Source: Diogma glabrata (Eukaryota; Arthropoda; Insecta; Diptera; Cylindrotomidae). Taken from it: 64,000 nucleotides of DNA. The stretch covers positions 2,726,257 through 2,790,256 of the forward strand of contig OY856188.1 of NCBI GenBank assembly GCA_963693315.1. The letters run 5' to 3'. Position numbers and translations under genes: made by a program. This document shows, one piece after another, positions 33,968 through 45,595 of this stretch (its first letter is position 1; every line of letters begins with the position of its first letter). The notes beneath the pieces were generated by a model. The model was not told where the DNA came from. It did not search any database and saw only the letters and a list, made by a program, of their open reading frames with translations.

Positions 33968-35735
33968 TGGATTTTATTTATTCAACTAAAAAAACTAAAA
34001 ATAGGTTTACAAAAGAGTTGCCAAGTATGTTTTTTAATTCTTAGGATTCCGGACTGGAAACATTTCCAATATTCCCTATCCATATAACCGAAAGAACTGT
34101 AAGATGTCTACGCAGATTACTTACAAATACTTTGATATGTTAGTGCGTATTTATTGAAGAACAACTTTATGTGTTATGTGTTTATCTCACAATGAAAGAT
34201 AAAAAAACGGTCGAACTATTAGAAAAACTTGACATCCCTTAATCAACCAAAGATTGCAAATTAGAGCTCCTCTTTTATCAATAAATATGTGCATATTTTT
34301 ATAAAATTGTTACCTTAATATTGATCTTATTTAATTATATATTATAAATTATAATTGAACTTCTTATGATTATCTTATGATATCTTTTGATTTATTTACT
34401 ACACTCTCACCGTTAATTGTAAAGTACATTCAAATTATGTATATTGTCTTTCTTAGTTTCTTTCTTATCATTGTAAAATAATTTCATCATTTTCTTTCGA
34501 AGTTCAACGAAAACCACGACAAAAGACGAAAAATATTCAAAATAAAACAAAATAAACAAAAATATGACAATTTCTTTTTAAGAAAGAAAGAATGGTTAAA
34601 ACAAAAAAATTGATTTGATTCCTCTTTTGAACGAAACAAAATAAAACGAAATAAAATAAAATCTACTAAACACAAAAATTTATTTTCAAAATAAAATTAA
34701 AATATCTAAGGGCGAAAAATAAGAAAATAAAATTTCGCTCTTTAGAGAGCTGCTTTTAATTTTTATGCATTTTGTTATGTAAGACAAAAACTTTTTAAGG
34801 GCAAAATAAAATAAAAATCGGAACACTGGATTTAAGGTAATAAGCGAGCAGCTAGGCCACTTTGAAAGAGAAGGTAAAGTAATAAGGACTCTCTCCGATA
34901 ACATTAGAAAGGTCGGTTAAAGTGTAATGATTTACGCTGCTGGACGCCTAGTGAATTAAGCTCGAACAAGTCAATATCCATTCACATCAAAAAAAAGAAC
35001 TCACAACTGACACATTAAAAACCCCCGTTCTTAGACTGGTTCCTATTAATATTATGTAACATGGTCGTGACTCGTGGTGGAATTATATAAAATAGCAAAG
35101 TGCTATGATTTTATAAATTCAGCAAAATGGATTGTTATTGATCTTGACAAATGATAAGATGTCCAGAGCTTTCTATCAGCATCTAATTAACCCATTTTTT
35201 AGCTCCTCGGCTTAAAACAACCAACCCAGTAGCTGCAGTTCTTGCACAGAAAAATTTAAAAATTTAACTACATCAGCTGTTTGAGAAGTAGTTGAGACTT
35301 CATCCAGTAGAACTTGGATTGTATTTTCATCCCGTTTATTTAATCACTGTTAACAATATCGTATTCCGTCTTACACTGTCCATCATTCTTAACTGATACA
35401 ATTTTGCTTTATCTTTCTTTCTACAATTAAAGAAAATACGATGTAGTGGCTTTAAAGATTGCCACAATGCAGTTCTTAACCATGCACAGAGTAAAATAAT
35501 CCTGGGATTTGAAATTAATTCCTCTGAGGCTTTTTTTATTGGAAATGTTTGTTTGCAATAAACACTCCTTCTATATTAAGCACCAAGAAACTATAGTTAA
35601 AAACGAATTCCCACTTGGGTTTTTTTTGGGTAATACGTTCAAAAAACTCAGATGAGTTTTTTTGGGGGAATAATGCTTCTTTATTCTTTATTTTGTTTTA
35701 CTAGCGCGTTGTTTGTTTTACTAATTTAAATATTA
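33968..35735. other. AT-rich interval with a coding-like stretch
   Basis: No recognised element over most of it. The sequence GGTTTACAAAAGAGTTGCCA (34002) might be part of the hAT terminus, but no partner was found. See 35338-35590 for an open segment. Confidence 0.4.
35338..35590 (-). other. Open segment of unknown origin, about 77 codons
   Basis: Minus-strand open stretch without an early ATG. Readable blocks are VYCKQTFPIKKASEELI, LLCAWLRTALWQSLKPLH and RRNTILLTVIK before TAA at about 35338. The Trp-, Cys- and Arg-containing composition is more protein-like than the surrounding AT-rich DNA. It may be a transposase scrap or an exon. I do not recognise it. Confidence 0.2.
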
Positions 35736-36074
35736 CACCCCGATTATTGAAGTCGTGTCACATCAGGTGACATGGCTATAGTCATGTCACGTCGCTTAAA
35801 AATTGGTATTATTGAAGTCGATAAAAACGGTCACGACTAAAACTAAAAATTCTGAAACTAAAAAACTCCAAAACTAAAAAAAATTACATTTTGCGTTCTT
35901 CAATTTCACAAAAACAATAAAAGACGCTTGAAAAAGTTATTGTCACATGAAAAATTGAGGCGACTGAAATGTCATTTAAAGTGACATCTGTCGTATAAAA
36001 TGACTTGAGGCGTAAAAAACGACTTCAACAATATGAAAATTGATGCGATGTGACTTGCTTTCGGTAATCGGAGT
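35736..36074. mobile_element. MITE of about 339 bp with imperfect TIRs
   Basis: The left end ACCCCGATTATTGAAGTCG and the inverse right end ACTCCGATTACCGAAAGCAA pair over about 30 bases, both followed by GTCACATC. The ends lie within TTAC...GTTAAG, so a TTA or TA target duplication is possible but not exact. The interior holds AAACTAAAAA repeats and no frame. Confidence 0.65.
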
Positions 36075-36700
36075 TAAGCCGTGCATTTACATACAACAGT
36101 AACAGAAACCGAAACTGAATTTCATACAAATTTGACAGTAACTGAAACAGAAACCGAATTTAGAAACTGGAAATTCGTCTGCTCTGTCTGAAACAAAAAC
36201 AATTAAAATTTAATTGTTTCTGTTCCAGAAACTGTCACATGACCAGTAACTGTCACATAATATTAATTATTATTTTAAATTTTGATAATAGAGTTCTGAA
36301 TTTTGAATAGTTTTCAGTTTCAGTTTTATACTGCGAGCTTGACTCTTTGTAACATAATATAAGAGATGCCGCTGATTTTACAAGAACATTATGGATGATG
36401 GGCGTTTGCGGAGATAAAATCGATTTTGCATGAACCTGCAAACTTTGCGCGTTACATCAGCCAGTAGCCCTTTTCCAGTACATCGTACAATTTTTTCATA
36501 ACTATATTATTCCGTGTAGCGGGAAATAATAAATTCGTGTAAGAAAGTATTTCTTTATTTCATTTATTGTGCTTTTTTCTCAATTCCCAGTTCACAGGGG
36601 AATGCAGGAATAGGCGTCCTAGTTCCCTAGTTAACATGGTATCTTTGGATATTCAAAGCAACTTTGAAGATTTTTCGTTTTTCACGTATAATATTTTCCC
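36075..36700. other. Interval with AGAAACCGAA repeats and a LINE-tail scrap
   Basis: Bases 36092-36250 alternate CAGAAACCGAA, CAGTAACTG and their inverses (GTTTCTGTTCC), giving a small irregular palindrome. At about 36620-36665, CCCTAGTTAACATGGTATCT and GGATATTCA match the plus-strand LINE tail at 59880-59910. Confidence 0.45.
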
Positions 36701-37405
36701 TCATTTTATTGTGGTTAATTTTTCGAGTATCTCCGGTTTGAATATAGATTCTGTGACAAATTCTCCATCATTAATTTTAAATGTCAAACAGTGTGCGAAA
36801 AAGGTAGGGTGTTTTTGACTTATCCAGTCTTCTGGTAAGCTCTCTGCTTCTTCACTTACCAGTTTGTCTAAATATTTTGGATGCATCATGGTTGCTAAAT
36901 AGTGAGCCCAGAGTGAGTACACTTTTCATTCGTTTTTCAATTAAACGCCTTGTTGTTAATAAAATCTCGTTATTCAGCAAATTATACCAGATTTCAACAG
37001 CTGTGGCAATTGAAGTGGAATCACCTTGCAGACCATCTAATGCTATTTCTCTTTGAGATAACATTTGTTAAGATTTGAGGTGTTGTTGTGCAATTGTACA
37101 TTATTTAAAATTTTGTGGATATCGTTATCAAATTCATTCAAATGCTCTAATCTTATTTGTGTTTAGAGGTGAAAATTAGAAACAATGAATGTTGTTAAGC
37201 TTTCATCATATAAGTATACTACCTTACATCATTTGGAATTGTTGAGATGAGGCATATCTTCATAGTTTCTTTTAACCATTAATGTAGCTGGTGGGTGATT
37301 TCTAAAGTATTTCTGAACACTTATTATTTGTTTGGTGACTTCTACTGGAATTATATCTTTGTTTAAAAGATTGATCATGTGTGGTGAGCACCCATAAAAA
37401 AATCC
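36701..37405 (-). pseudogene. Decayed hAT transposase fragment
   Basis: From 37405: GCSPHMINLLNKDI, a VTKQIISVQKYFRNHPPA block (close to 37330-37280), then after stops LSQREIALDGLQGDSTSIAT (37061-37000), IWYNLLN, and in another frame HYLATMMHPKYLDKLVSEE, EDWISQKHPTFFAH and FKPEILEKLTTIK ending at 36701. These blocks match the central region of a hAT subfamily in which MMHPKYLG and KHP precede the dimerisation domain. The N-terminal and C-terminal parts are lost. It is different from, and older than, the transposase at 32014-33967. Confidence 0.75.
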
Positions 37406-37517
37406 CAATTATGTAATTGAATTTTAACACTTGAGCAAAAACAACCAATAAAGCCACCTACAAAACCCCAAAAACCCACCGGGTCGGTTTTAAAAAAAAC
37501 GGGTTTTTCCAACCCTG
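36701..37517 (-). mobile_element. hAT element relic with one TIR
   Basis: The minus strand begins CAGGGTTGGAAAAACCCG (37517-37500), a typical hAT terminus rich in CCCG/GGGTTTTT repeats, and continues into transposase coding from about 37405. The other end is missing. Sequence beyond 36700 belongs to other repeats. Confidence 0.7.
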
Positions 37518-39200
37518 TCCCAAACCGTTTTAATCAATCCCAACCATCAACTCAAAAAAAATATAACAAAAACAAAGTAATACTTATTCATTCAAGAGTC
37601 TTGTAACAGGGCTTGTTATGACTTGGCTTGTCATGACCAAACAACCTTATTTGCAAAATTTTTATTTATTGTTGATCTTAATAAATTGAACAAATGCAGT
37701 CGTCTATAATGTTACAAGAACACATATGTATTATCCATACACATAATACCCGCAGCACAGAGTTTAGAAAAACAAAAATTATTCAAAATTGAACAAAACA
37801 ATCAAATGCCATAAGCTAATTAGAAAACCGTACGCTATATTGTTCAATTAAACATTAAATTAAAAGGTTTGTTAGTTCAAAACTTGGAATAGCACCTGGA
37901 ATAACACTTGCCATCTCCAACAGCAACTATCACAATTATATTTTTTTTTGTGATATCGTAAATTAAGCTCTAATATGTAAACTCATCAAGAATAAAACAA
38001 AATACACTTTTATTACATTTTTTATCATAACCATTATCATATCAGTCAAATAAATTAAGTCAATAATTTTATCGTTACAACAGATATAATAATTCATATT
38101 TATACGAGTATATTTCATAAACTTAAGTTTTTTACGGACAAATTTTGTGATGGTATCATGACTTAATGCCTGTCGACTCAGTACTGTTATAACTGTAATA
38201 AATACCTATTAAATACATTCCAATAAACATATACCAAATTGCGAATCGGGTTGGTTTCCACATGCCGCATATTCCACATGGCGTTCAAGTTATAAACGCG
38301 TTGTTTTCCACATTTTCATTGCATGGTTTAATAGCTAATAAGCTGAATGTGGATCTTAAATAAATATATAGCACTTATTGCTATCGAGTCAATAATTATA
38401 ATTATAGCTGCTATTTGCAACCTTGTGAGAATCGGCTGCCTTTCTGCCCTTAGTAGTTTATATGTGAAGTGTTTGATCAAAAAAATTTTTCGATGTGTTC
38501 AGGCAGGATTATTGTATCAACGGTTTGTACTATTTGCGAGAAAAGTTTTTAGGAATGCTGTTTTGCACGCACTTTCAAAATGGTCGGACAAGTGAAACAA
38601 TTAAAGTTTATCCGTGGATTCACGAATTTTATGGCAGCTTCGCTGTATTGATGGGGTGTTGGGTTTATAATTAAACAATTTCGGAACTAGTAATGTTATA
38701 ATTGTTTTGAGTCCTTGTTTTTATTTAAATAAATTGTTTTGATTGGTTTGTTTTCAACGTTATTGTTCCCTTGATGGACACAGTTGTAAACTTAGGTGAG
38801 ATATAATAATTTTGACTGATTGTTATGAGAACCTTTGTAACTATAACACCGTATCCGATTTGGATCATCGTGTTCACGCCGCGTTGTTCAGTACTTTCAA
38901 ATATTAGAGTATTAATTTGTTCGTGTCCTTGTATACATAACCCTTTTCCTTACATTATCGGATGGCTTGTTTTTGTCGTAGTATTGTTTACACAGTATTT
39001 GGTTGTTTTGCAGTTTTGAAGGCTTTGCAAACTTTAAATAAAGTCCTTTTTATTTGCAAATATCTTTCCCTACCAAATCAAGTTTGAAAGTCGAATAAAA
39101 TACTTAGTTCGAGAATACATAATTTACAAAATTCTTTCAATTCACCCCACCACCAATCATCAAAATTCTTATGTTACCCTTATTAAAATGTTCTTCTTAT
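37518..39200. other. AT-rich interval, no gene seen
   Basis: The 82-codon plus frame at 38347-38595 (hydrophobic start, Cys-rich middle) has no recognisable domain and I do not call it a gene. At 39205-39260, AGGGTTCCGTACTTTAAAAA and a following CGGTACC resemble a dispersed insect repeat terminus. Confidence 0.4.
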
Positions 39201-39539
39201 TTTTAGGGTTCCGTACTTTAAAAAAGTAAAAACGGTACCTTATTGGTAGACTTCGGTATCCGTCCGAATTTCTACATAATCAATCTACTCACAAACTATA
39301 AGTAGTGCTATCAAGTTGAAATTTTCTACAGTTCTTAAACGTGTTTGCCCACGCCTACTGATAACAAAAAATATTAAATTTTTTGTTTTTTAAATAATTT
39401 TTTTTTTTTATCTATATTTTAAAATAGATAAGGAGATACTAAAACAAAAATTTTTTGTAAGAAATCGAGTTTGGTTTAGAAAAATCGAAAAAGAACAAAA
39501 TATTTCAAAAAAAAATTTGAATGATTTTTCGACTGCTTA

Positions 39540-40320
39540 GTTTTTTTGATATTGCCAAAAACGAGTGTTGGTTTTCCTGTCCCCACCCTTTAAATTCGAA
39601 CATTACAAAAGAAAAAATTTGAAAAAATTCATGGTTATGGGCAATATTGTAAAGATTGAACGAAAACTATAGCGTTTTGAGAGCCAAATGTGATTCTGAG
39701 TGGGTTGAGAGTGGAAATTTTGAAAAAAAATTATTTCTGACCTTGTTGAGTGGGGTGTCATATGAAAGGTTAATTTTTTTCTAGTCTAAGCAATTTTTTA
39801 TGTAATTTTCATAAGCTAAGTTTTTTAGTTATGTTAAAATATGTGAAAAACAATTCCTGTCCCCTCCTCCCCCCTCTAACTTCGAAAAAATTTGAAAAAA
39901 TTCATGGTTATGGCCAATGTTGTAAAGATTGAATGAAAACTATAGCAGTCGGCTCATCATTTCAAATGTTATTTTGAGGGGGTTAAGAGTGAAAATTTTG
40001 AAAACATATGAATGGGGTGTCATATGAAAGGTTGATTTTTTTCTAGTCTAAAACAATTTTTTTTGTAATTTTCAAAACCGCAGTTTTTGAGTTATGTTTA
40101 AAAATGTGAAAAAAAAATTTTTGTTCCCCACCCTTAACTTCGAACATTACAAAAGAAAAAATTTGAAAAAATTCATGGATATGGGAAATGTTGTAAAGAT
40201 TAAACGAAAACTATAGCAGTCGGCTCATCATTTCAAATGTTATTTTGAGGTGGTTGAGAGTGGAAATTTTGAAAAAAAATTATTTTTGACCTTGTTGATT
40301 GGGGTATCATATGAAAGGAA
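39540..40320. repeat. Tandem array, about 272-bp period, nearly three units
   Basis: TTCATGGTTATGG-like anchors lie at 39628, 39901 and 40172 (spacings 273 and 271). Each unit shows TTGTAAAGATTGAAxGAAAA, a GGTTGAGAGTGGAAATTTTG block, GGGGTxTCATATGAAAGG and a C-rich CCCCACCCTT segment. The array ends where repeat S begins. Confidence 0.85.
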
Positions 40321-40668
40321 ACAAAACAAAAATGCAGTTGCCAATAATCCCGCCGGTTGCATATTCCTTAATCCTGTGACGCACTGTATGAAGGCTCGTT
40401 TCCTCAAGTAAACAATAGCGTCTCATCATCAAGGATTATTTCACAGGTAAGATTGAGGATGCTACCGTTGACTGAATACAGTTTATGCTCCACCCCCCCT
40501 AAGATGTCGCCTTGACTAGCGAGATCTCACTGCTATTGCCAGTGGTATGTGATATCTCACGTTATCTCATATGCCAATAGCAGGGACTGGAGTACGCGGG
40601 GTTGTCGCACCCGTAGATCAAAAATAAAATAAAATTTCAAAACAATAAAAACTGATCCCTCCATGCGG
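40320..40668 (+). repeat. Repeat family S, copy 2
   Basis: This unbroken copy defines the family: GCAGTTGCCAATAATCC at the start, TTCCTCAAGTAAACAATAGC, CATCATCAAGGATTATTTCA, TGACTGAATACAGTTTATG, TGCTATTGCCAGTGGTATG, GGACTGGAGTACGCG and AAAACTGATCCCTCC at the end. No TIR, tail or coding frame was recognised, so its class is unknown. Confidence 0.75.
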
Positions 40669-40962
40669 GATTAACATTTTTTTTGCCATTTTTGATCAAT
40701 GTAGATTTGATTGTGATATACTATTGAAATTTACAATTTAGCATTTATTTTGTTATGCATCTATGGTCTGGAAATATAAGGACATTACAACACATTTTTT
40801 TGTCAATAATTTTAGATGTTGTGTTCTTTTACATTCAGGGAACCCTTGACGAGCGAATTTTATTCACACTTGTCTGACTTTTTTTATTATTAATAATAAT
40901 TGATCTTACTTTTCTTATGACCGTAAACATAATGCTCTTTTTTTGAATACGATCGCGGCCCT

Positions 40963-41267
40963 CGGTTGGCAGAAACGTCAACCGAGGGTGAACGATGTCT
41001 CCTAGGTAGTCATAGGTCAGACATCGCTCAAAGAAGAACAAAAACGAAATCATATATATACCACGATAAATCATCAATTTGATTTTCTTCATACACATTA
41101 AATAACAAGAATTTTGAAAAATGTGTGTGGGTGTTCGTTTTATACTATTTTAATCAAAATAAAATTACTGTATTTTTCGATGATAGAACATACGATTTGT
41201 ATTATGATGTTTGTTACGTTTACTTCATTAAGATAAATTTATATGTGCTGATGTAATAAGTTTATAT
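40963..41267 (+). repeat. Repeat family G, copy 2
   Basis: Colinear with 9361-9790. It starts with the perfect stem CCTCGGTTG/CAACCGAGG around GCAGAAACGT. It is interrupted at its 3' part by the hAT insertion whose target duplication starts at 41268. Confidence 0.7.
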
Positions 41268-41447
41268 GTACTGATTGGGGATTGCAGTCCCGGGATCCCG
41301 ACCCATTTTGATGATCCCGCAATCCCGGGATTAATGAAAGAAAATCACGGGATTACGGGATTGTCATATTTGCCGGGATTAATCAATGAAAACATGAAAT
41401 CCTGTTATCCTGTTTTGTTGATTTCTATTTTTTTATTTTTGGTCATA

Positions 41448-41572
41448 TGCAATGAGATCATATACGACTGGCAATAGCAATGAGAAAATACTTGTTAAGG
41501 TTTATATCTTAGGGTGATACTTGATAGCGAATAAACTCTATTCAGTCAACGCTAGCACCTTCAATCTTGTTC
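41448..41572 (-). repeat. Repeat family S fragment inside the hAT element
   Basis: CTGGCAATAGCAATGAGA, ATATCTTAGGGTG, AGCGAATAAACT and TATTCAGTCAACGCTAGCAC follow the order of the minus-strand S copy at 48930-49310, with many substitutions. Confidence 0.65.
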
Positions 41573-42051
41573 CATTCTATCATGAAATATTGGCTAATGC
41601 TCTATAGGTTGTACTGGGCTAGAAAAACAAAGCAACCCATTAGTTCGCGAGTTGACGAATGTCGCAATAACCAGCATAACGGTAAGGAAAACCGAAACAA
41701 TTTAAGTATTTAAGCATTTGCAGAATGGAAACTCTGTTTTGTTGATGATCGAACATATTTACTGTTCCAAGTCGAAGCTCCATAATAGTAATTTAAGCGA
41801 TTAGTGTGCAATTAAAGTTTTTATTGAAGATTATTAAACGTTATATCATCAGCAGACGTGGGTTGTGAAACAGGTTAACCAACTACTCACACTGCAACAT
41901 CATTGAGCCCAGATTACAACGAAAATGTAGCTAAGGATAATGTTTCAGTCGATTTAATAGAGAAAAGCAATTTGGAAGATGAACTGTAACGCAGTTTAAT
42001 TCATACAATGCAACAACATAAAATATTAAACTAGTCACCGCAATTGGTAGA

Positions 42052-42249
42052 GAAATGAGAATAAGTAAGCAAAGCCATCATAGAGGACCGCATTTGCAGT
42101 TATGTATAATAATTTATATGACCATTTCACCAAGAAGTGTGGAATCGGAACGTGCTTCTTCAACCTTCGGAAATATTATTTCCAAATTAACAAACAGGTG
42201 TTACGATAAATCAGTTTGACGAATTATATTTTCTAAAATCTATTTCTTA
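42052..42249 (+). pseudogene. hAT transposase dimerisation-domain relic
   Basis: The plus strand reads EMRISKQSHHRGPHLQ, then MTISPRSVESERASSTFGN and IISKLTNRCYDKS, a stop, and RIIFSKIYF. This is the hallmark hAT C-terminus, in which SPTSVESERAFS.AG...TK.RNRL precedes a final hydrophobic helix. Upstream, 41870-42050 shows only scattered coding remnants. The LINE inserted about 110 bases after the end of this domain. Confidence 0.8.
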
Positions 42250-42669
42250 AATCATTCGAAAGTGTATGGTACTGGTTTTTCTTTATGTAATATTATTAAA
42301 GTTTTATTTTGGTTCTTCAATTCTTATTTTTTTTTAAGAAGTTGAACTAGTAAGTTAATTTATTTATTTATTTATTTATTTCAATTTACATACTAGCAAA
42401 CGGAAATATTTCCAATAACATGCTAGTTATAAAAGTAATACAAATTAAAGACAATATTTAAAAAATTATATAAAAAATTACAATAAAAAGTTTAAATTTA
42501 AAAGTAATACAAATTAAAGACAATATTTAAAAATAATATAAAAAATTACAATAAAAAGTTTTAATTTAGTTAATGAAAAGATAATTTTAATGTAATAAAA
42601 GAAGAATATTTAATACAAGATAAAATAAATAATATTAGAATTTAAAATATATAAGAAAATAATGTTAAT

Positions 42670-45558
42670 TTAGTTTAATTTAACAATTTGTAAAAGGCTT
42701 CTTTTAAACTGGACTAAGTTGGAGCAAAACAAATTGATTTGATTAAATTTAACGTTGTGGCTGTACTGTAATCTAATTAACGGTGAATGAACTCTTAGAT
42801 TAGTTAGAAAAGTATTATAATACAGAGTGTACGAATGCCTAGTATTATAACAAGGTGTGGTATTCAAACGAATTAGACTAGCCAAATCTGATTCTATACT
42901 ACGGTTAAGAATTTTATAAAGGGTTGTTTGATCAGCAATTGTACGTCTCTGTTCCAATGATAATAGATTATATCGTTTTAGTCTATCTTTATATGGTTGA
43001 TATGGGAAGCTTAATTTAAAGTTCAGAAATCTAGTAAACTTCTTTTGAACCCTCTCAATATTATCAATATGAGTTTGATATTTTGGATTCCAGACTGGCG
43101 AAATATATTCTAATAAAGAACGAACAATAGAATTAAAGATTGTAATAAGTGTTTTAGACGAACGAAAATTTGAACACACTCGCATAACAAAACCAAGCAT
43201 TTTGAAAGCTTTGTTAACATTGTCTTGAATATGTATATTAAATTTTAATTTGTTATCCATAATAATGCCTAAATCACGAATACTTTGTTTTTCACATAGA
43301 GTTAAATTGTTAATATTATAAATGAATTGTAATTGAAAAGATCTGGGCTTAAGCTTAAAGGTAAAACATTTATTAATGTTGAGATATAGATCGTTACTTT
43401 TGCACCACTCATATATTTTAATAAGATTATTTTGAAGCACTATACAGTCAGCTATGGATTTGATTGATTTAAATATTTTCAAATCATCAGCAAAAAGTAG
43501 TGCTTTGCAATCCAAGCGTAAGCAAATATCATTAATAAACAAAATAAACAATAAAGGTCCCAAGATTGAACCTTGTGGTACACCCGAATGAGGACAGAAA
43601 GAAAATGATTCATAGTCATTAATGCATACAAATTGAGATCTTTGTTTTAGATAAGATTCAACCCACCTGATAAACTTTATATTCAGACCAAAATTACGTA
43701 ATTTTTGAAGGAGAATATTATGGTTAACTTTATCAAAGGCCTTTGAAAAATCCATATATATGACATCAACACCAGCACCAGAGTCAAGCGATTCATAAAT
43801 ATATTCCGTATAGTTAAGCATATTAGTAAGAGTTGACCTACCCTTAAAAAACCCGTGTTGGTTTTTAATAATATTAATATTAGTAAAGTCAAACAGTTTA
43901 TTGTGAACAATTCTTTCGAAAATTTTGCTGAAACAATTCAATGTTGCAATTGGTCTATAATTTTCTACATCAGTACTGTCACCAGTTTTCAAAATTGGAA
44001 TGATTTTAGCTATTTTCCATCTAATAGGAAAAACATCATTTTCAAAAGACTTATTAAATAGAATTGTTAATGGCTGACAGATCAATGCAGAAGTGTTTTT
44101 TAAGAAAATAGGAGGAATTAGATCTGCTCCAAAACCTTTATTTAGATCAAGTTTATTTAATACCGCTAGTACTTCTTCTTCCGTTACAGAAAATAAAGAA
44201 TCTTCCAAAGATATATCACTTGTTGCAAATGTTGGTGTGGAATAAAGAGGGGTACTGGTGTACACAGATTGAAAATATGTCGCAAAAAGATCACAAATTC
44301 CTTTGGTTGAACTTTCTACATTGTTTTTAAAACGCATTGACGCTGGGATAGCATTAGTTTTTTTTAATTTTTTTGTGAAAGACCAAAACTTTTTAGGATC
44401 TGACGAAATGGAACTTTCAATATCACTTAAATAATTTGCATAACACACATTAATTTCCCTTTTAACAGAGCTCCGCAAAGAAGAAAACATATTGTAATAA
44501 TCAAGATCACCAGTTTTTTTAAACTTTCTATGAATTAGATTTTTAAATTCAATCATTTTTAACAAACTTTTTGAATACCAGATGGGATATTTACTAGATT
44601 TAATTTTGAATTTAGGGACAAATTGATTGATTAACTGATAAAGAACATCATAAAAAGCATCAACTGACTGATCAACATCTTTATTGCCAAACATGTGACA
44701 CCAATTAATTTCAGATAGAGCTACGTTAATTTCATCATAATTTCCTTTGTAAAAATTAAAGCGTACAGATTCATCGGCTTTTAAGAGATCAAATTTTTTA
44801 AGATTAATTGAAATTTCAATCGGTGGATGATGTTGATCAATTTTTGATAACACATCCGTAGGATTGCTTACCCTAACATTGCTTACATGCAAATTGGATA
44901 AAACCAGGTCTAAAATCCGATTAGATTTGTTAGTTAAATGATTGAATTGGGTAATATCAGTGAAACTCAATGTTTCGATAAGTGCTTGAGCTGGTCTAGT
45001 GACACTTAAAAGGCTTGGTTCTAAGATATCAGCAACAAATGACCACTTAATATTAGGTATATTGAAGTCACCAACAATAAGAAAGTTAGAATCAATTTTA
45101 TGTGTATTTATAATATTGTTGATATTTTCAAAATAACCATCATAATCCAAGATAGTTGCATTAGGATAAATATAAGGTACGTTCAAATATAATTTTTTGT
45201 GTTTAAACTTAAGACATACCCATATCTCCTCCAAATAAACTTCCCATAATGGTAAACGAAAGCTTTGAAACTTGGAATTAATTGCTATCAAACAACCCCC
45301 ACCATCTTTTTTATTAGGAAAAAGATTAAGATCTCTATCCCTTCTATAAACAGTGTATTGATTAGAAAATAATTCATTATCAGATATGTTATCATTTAGG
45401 TATGTTTCAGTAAGACATATTACATCATAATTAGACGCAAGTAAGTTTTTAAAAAAATCGTTTGTTTTGCTTCTAAGACCATTAACATTTTGGTAGTAGA
45501 TTGATAATAACATTATAAAAACTATGTATAAAATGAATAAAATGAAATAAAATAACAA
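42670..45558 (-). CDS. LINE ORF2: endonuclease and reverse transcriptase, uninterrupted
   Basis: The 962-codon frame makes the protein that nicks target DNA and copies the LINE RNA there. The N-terminus carries an APE-type endonuclease: YYQNVNGLRSK (Asn), ICLTETYLND (Glu), VGDFNIPNIKW (Asp/Asn) and IDQHHPP (the final Asp-His) by about residue 245. The RT core follows: IPILKTGD..NYRPIATL, HGFFKGRST, VIYMDFSKAFDKVNH, SGVPQGSILGPLLFILFIND and LLFADDLKIFK (catalytic Asp pair, about residue 690), then LGIIMDNKL. The first 15 residues are a hydrophobic AT-rich run, and the true start is more likely the Met at residue 16 or 17 before LSIYYQN. No stop or frameshift was seen, so the copy may be recent or active. 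Confidence 0.9.
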   Translation of the reverse strand: MLFYFILFILYIVFIMLLSIYYQNVNGLRSKTNDFFKNLLASNYDVICLTETYLNDNISDNELFSNQYTVYRRDRDLNLFPNKKDGGGCLIAINSKFQSFRLPLWEVYLEEIWVCLKFKHKKLYLNVPYIYPNATILDYDGYFENINNIINTHKIDSNFLIVGDFNIPNIKWSFVADILEPSLLSVTRPAQALIETLSFTDITQFNHLTNKSNRILDLVLSNLHVSNVRVSNPTDVLSKIDQHHPPIEISINLKKFDLLKADESVRFNFYKGNYDEINVALSEINWCHMFGNKDVDQSVDAFYDVLYQLINQFVPKFKIKSSKYPIWYSKSLLKMIEFKNLIHRKFKKTGDLDYYNMFSSLRSSVKREINVCYANYLSDIESSISSDPKKFWSFTKKLKKTNAIPASMRFKNNVESSTKGICDLFATYFQSVYTSTPLYSTPTFATSDISLEDSLFSVTEEEVLAVLNKLDLNKGFGADLIPPIFLKNTSALICQPLTILFNKSFENDVFPIRWKIAKIIPILKTGDSTDVENYRPIATLNCFSKIFERIVHNKLFDFTNINIIKNQHGFFKGRSTLTNMLNYTEYIYESLDSGAGVDVIYMDFSKAFDKVNHNILLQKLRNFGLNIKFIRWVESYLKQRSQFVCINDYESFSFCPHSGVPQGSILGPLLFILFINDICLRLDCKALLFADDLKIFKSIKSIADCIVLQNNLIKIYEWCKSNDLYLNINKCFTFKLKPRSFQLQFIYNINNLTLCEKQSIRDLGIIMDNKLKFNIHIQDNVNKAFKMLGFVMRVCSNFRSSKTLITIFNSIVRSLLEYISPVWNPKYQTHIDNIERVQKKFTRFLNFKLSFPYQPYKDRLKRYNLLSLEQRRTIADQTTLYKILNRSIESDLASLIRLNTTPCYNTRHSYTLYYNTFLTNLRVHSPLIRLQYSHNVKFNQINLFCSNLVQFKRSLLQIVKLN

Positions 45559-45595
45559 TAAACTAAATAATATTAAAAAAAAAAAAGGAAATAAA

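Noticed and set aside
31800..34050. Terminal inverted repeats for the hAT gene at 32014-33967
   Set aside because: Candidate GGTTTACAAAAGAGTTGCCA at 34002 has no inverted partner at the other side.
38347..38595. 82-codon plus frame with hydrophobic start
   Set aside because: Could be read as a small membrane protein, but has no support beyond length.
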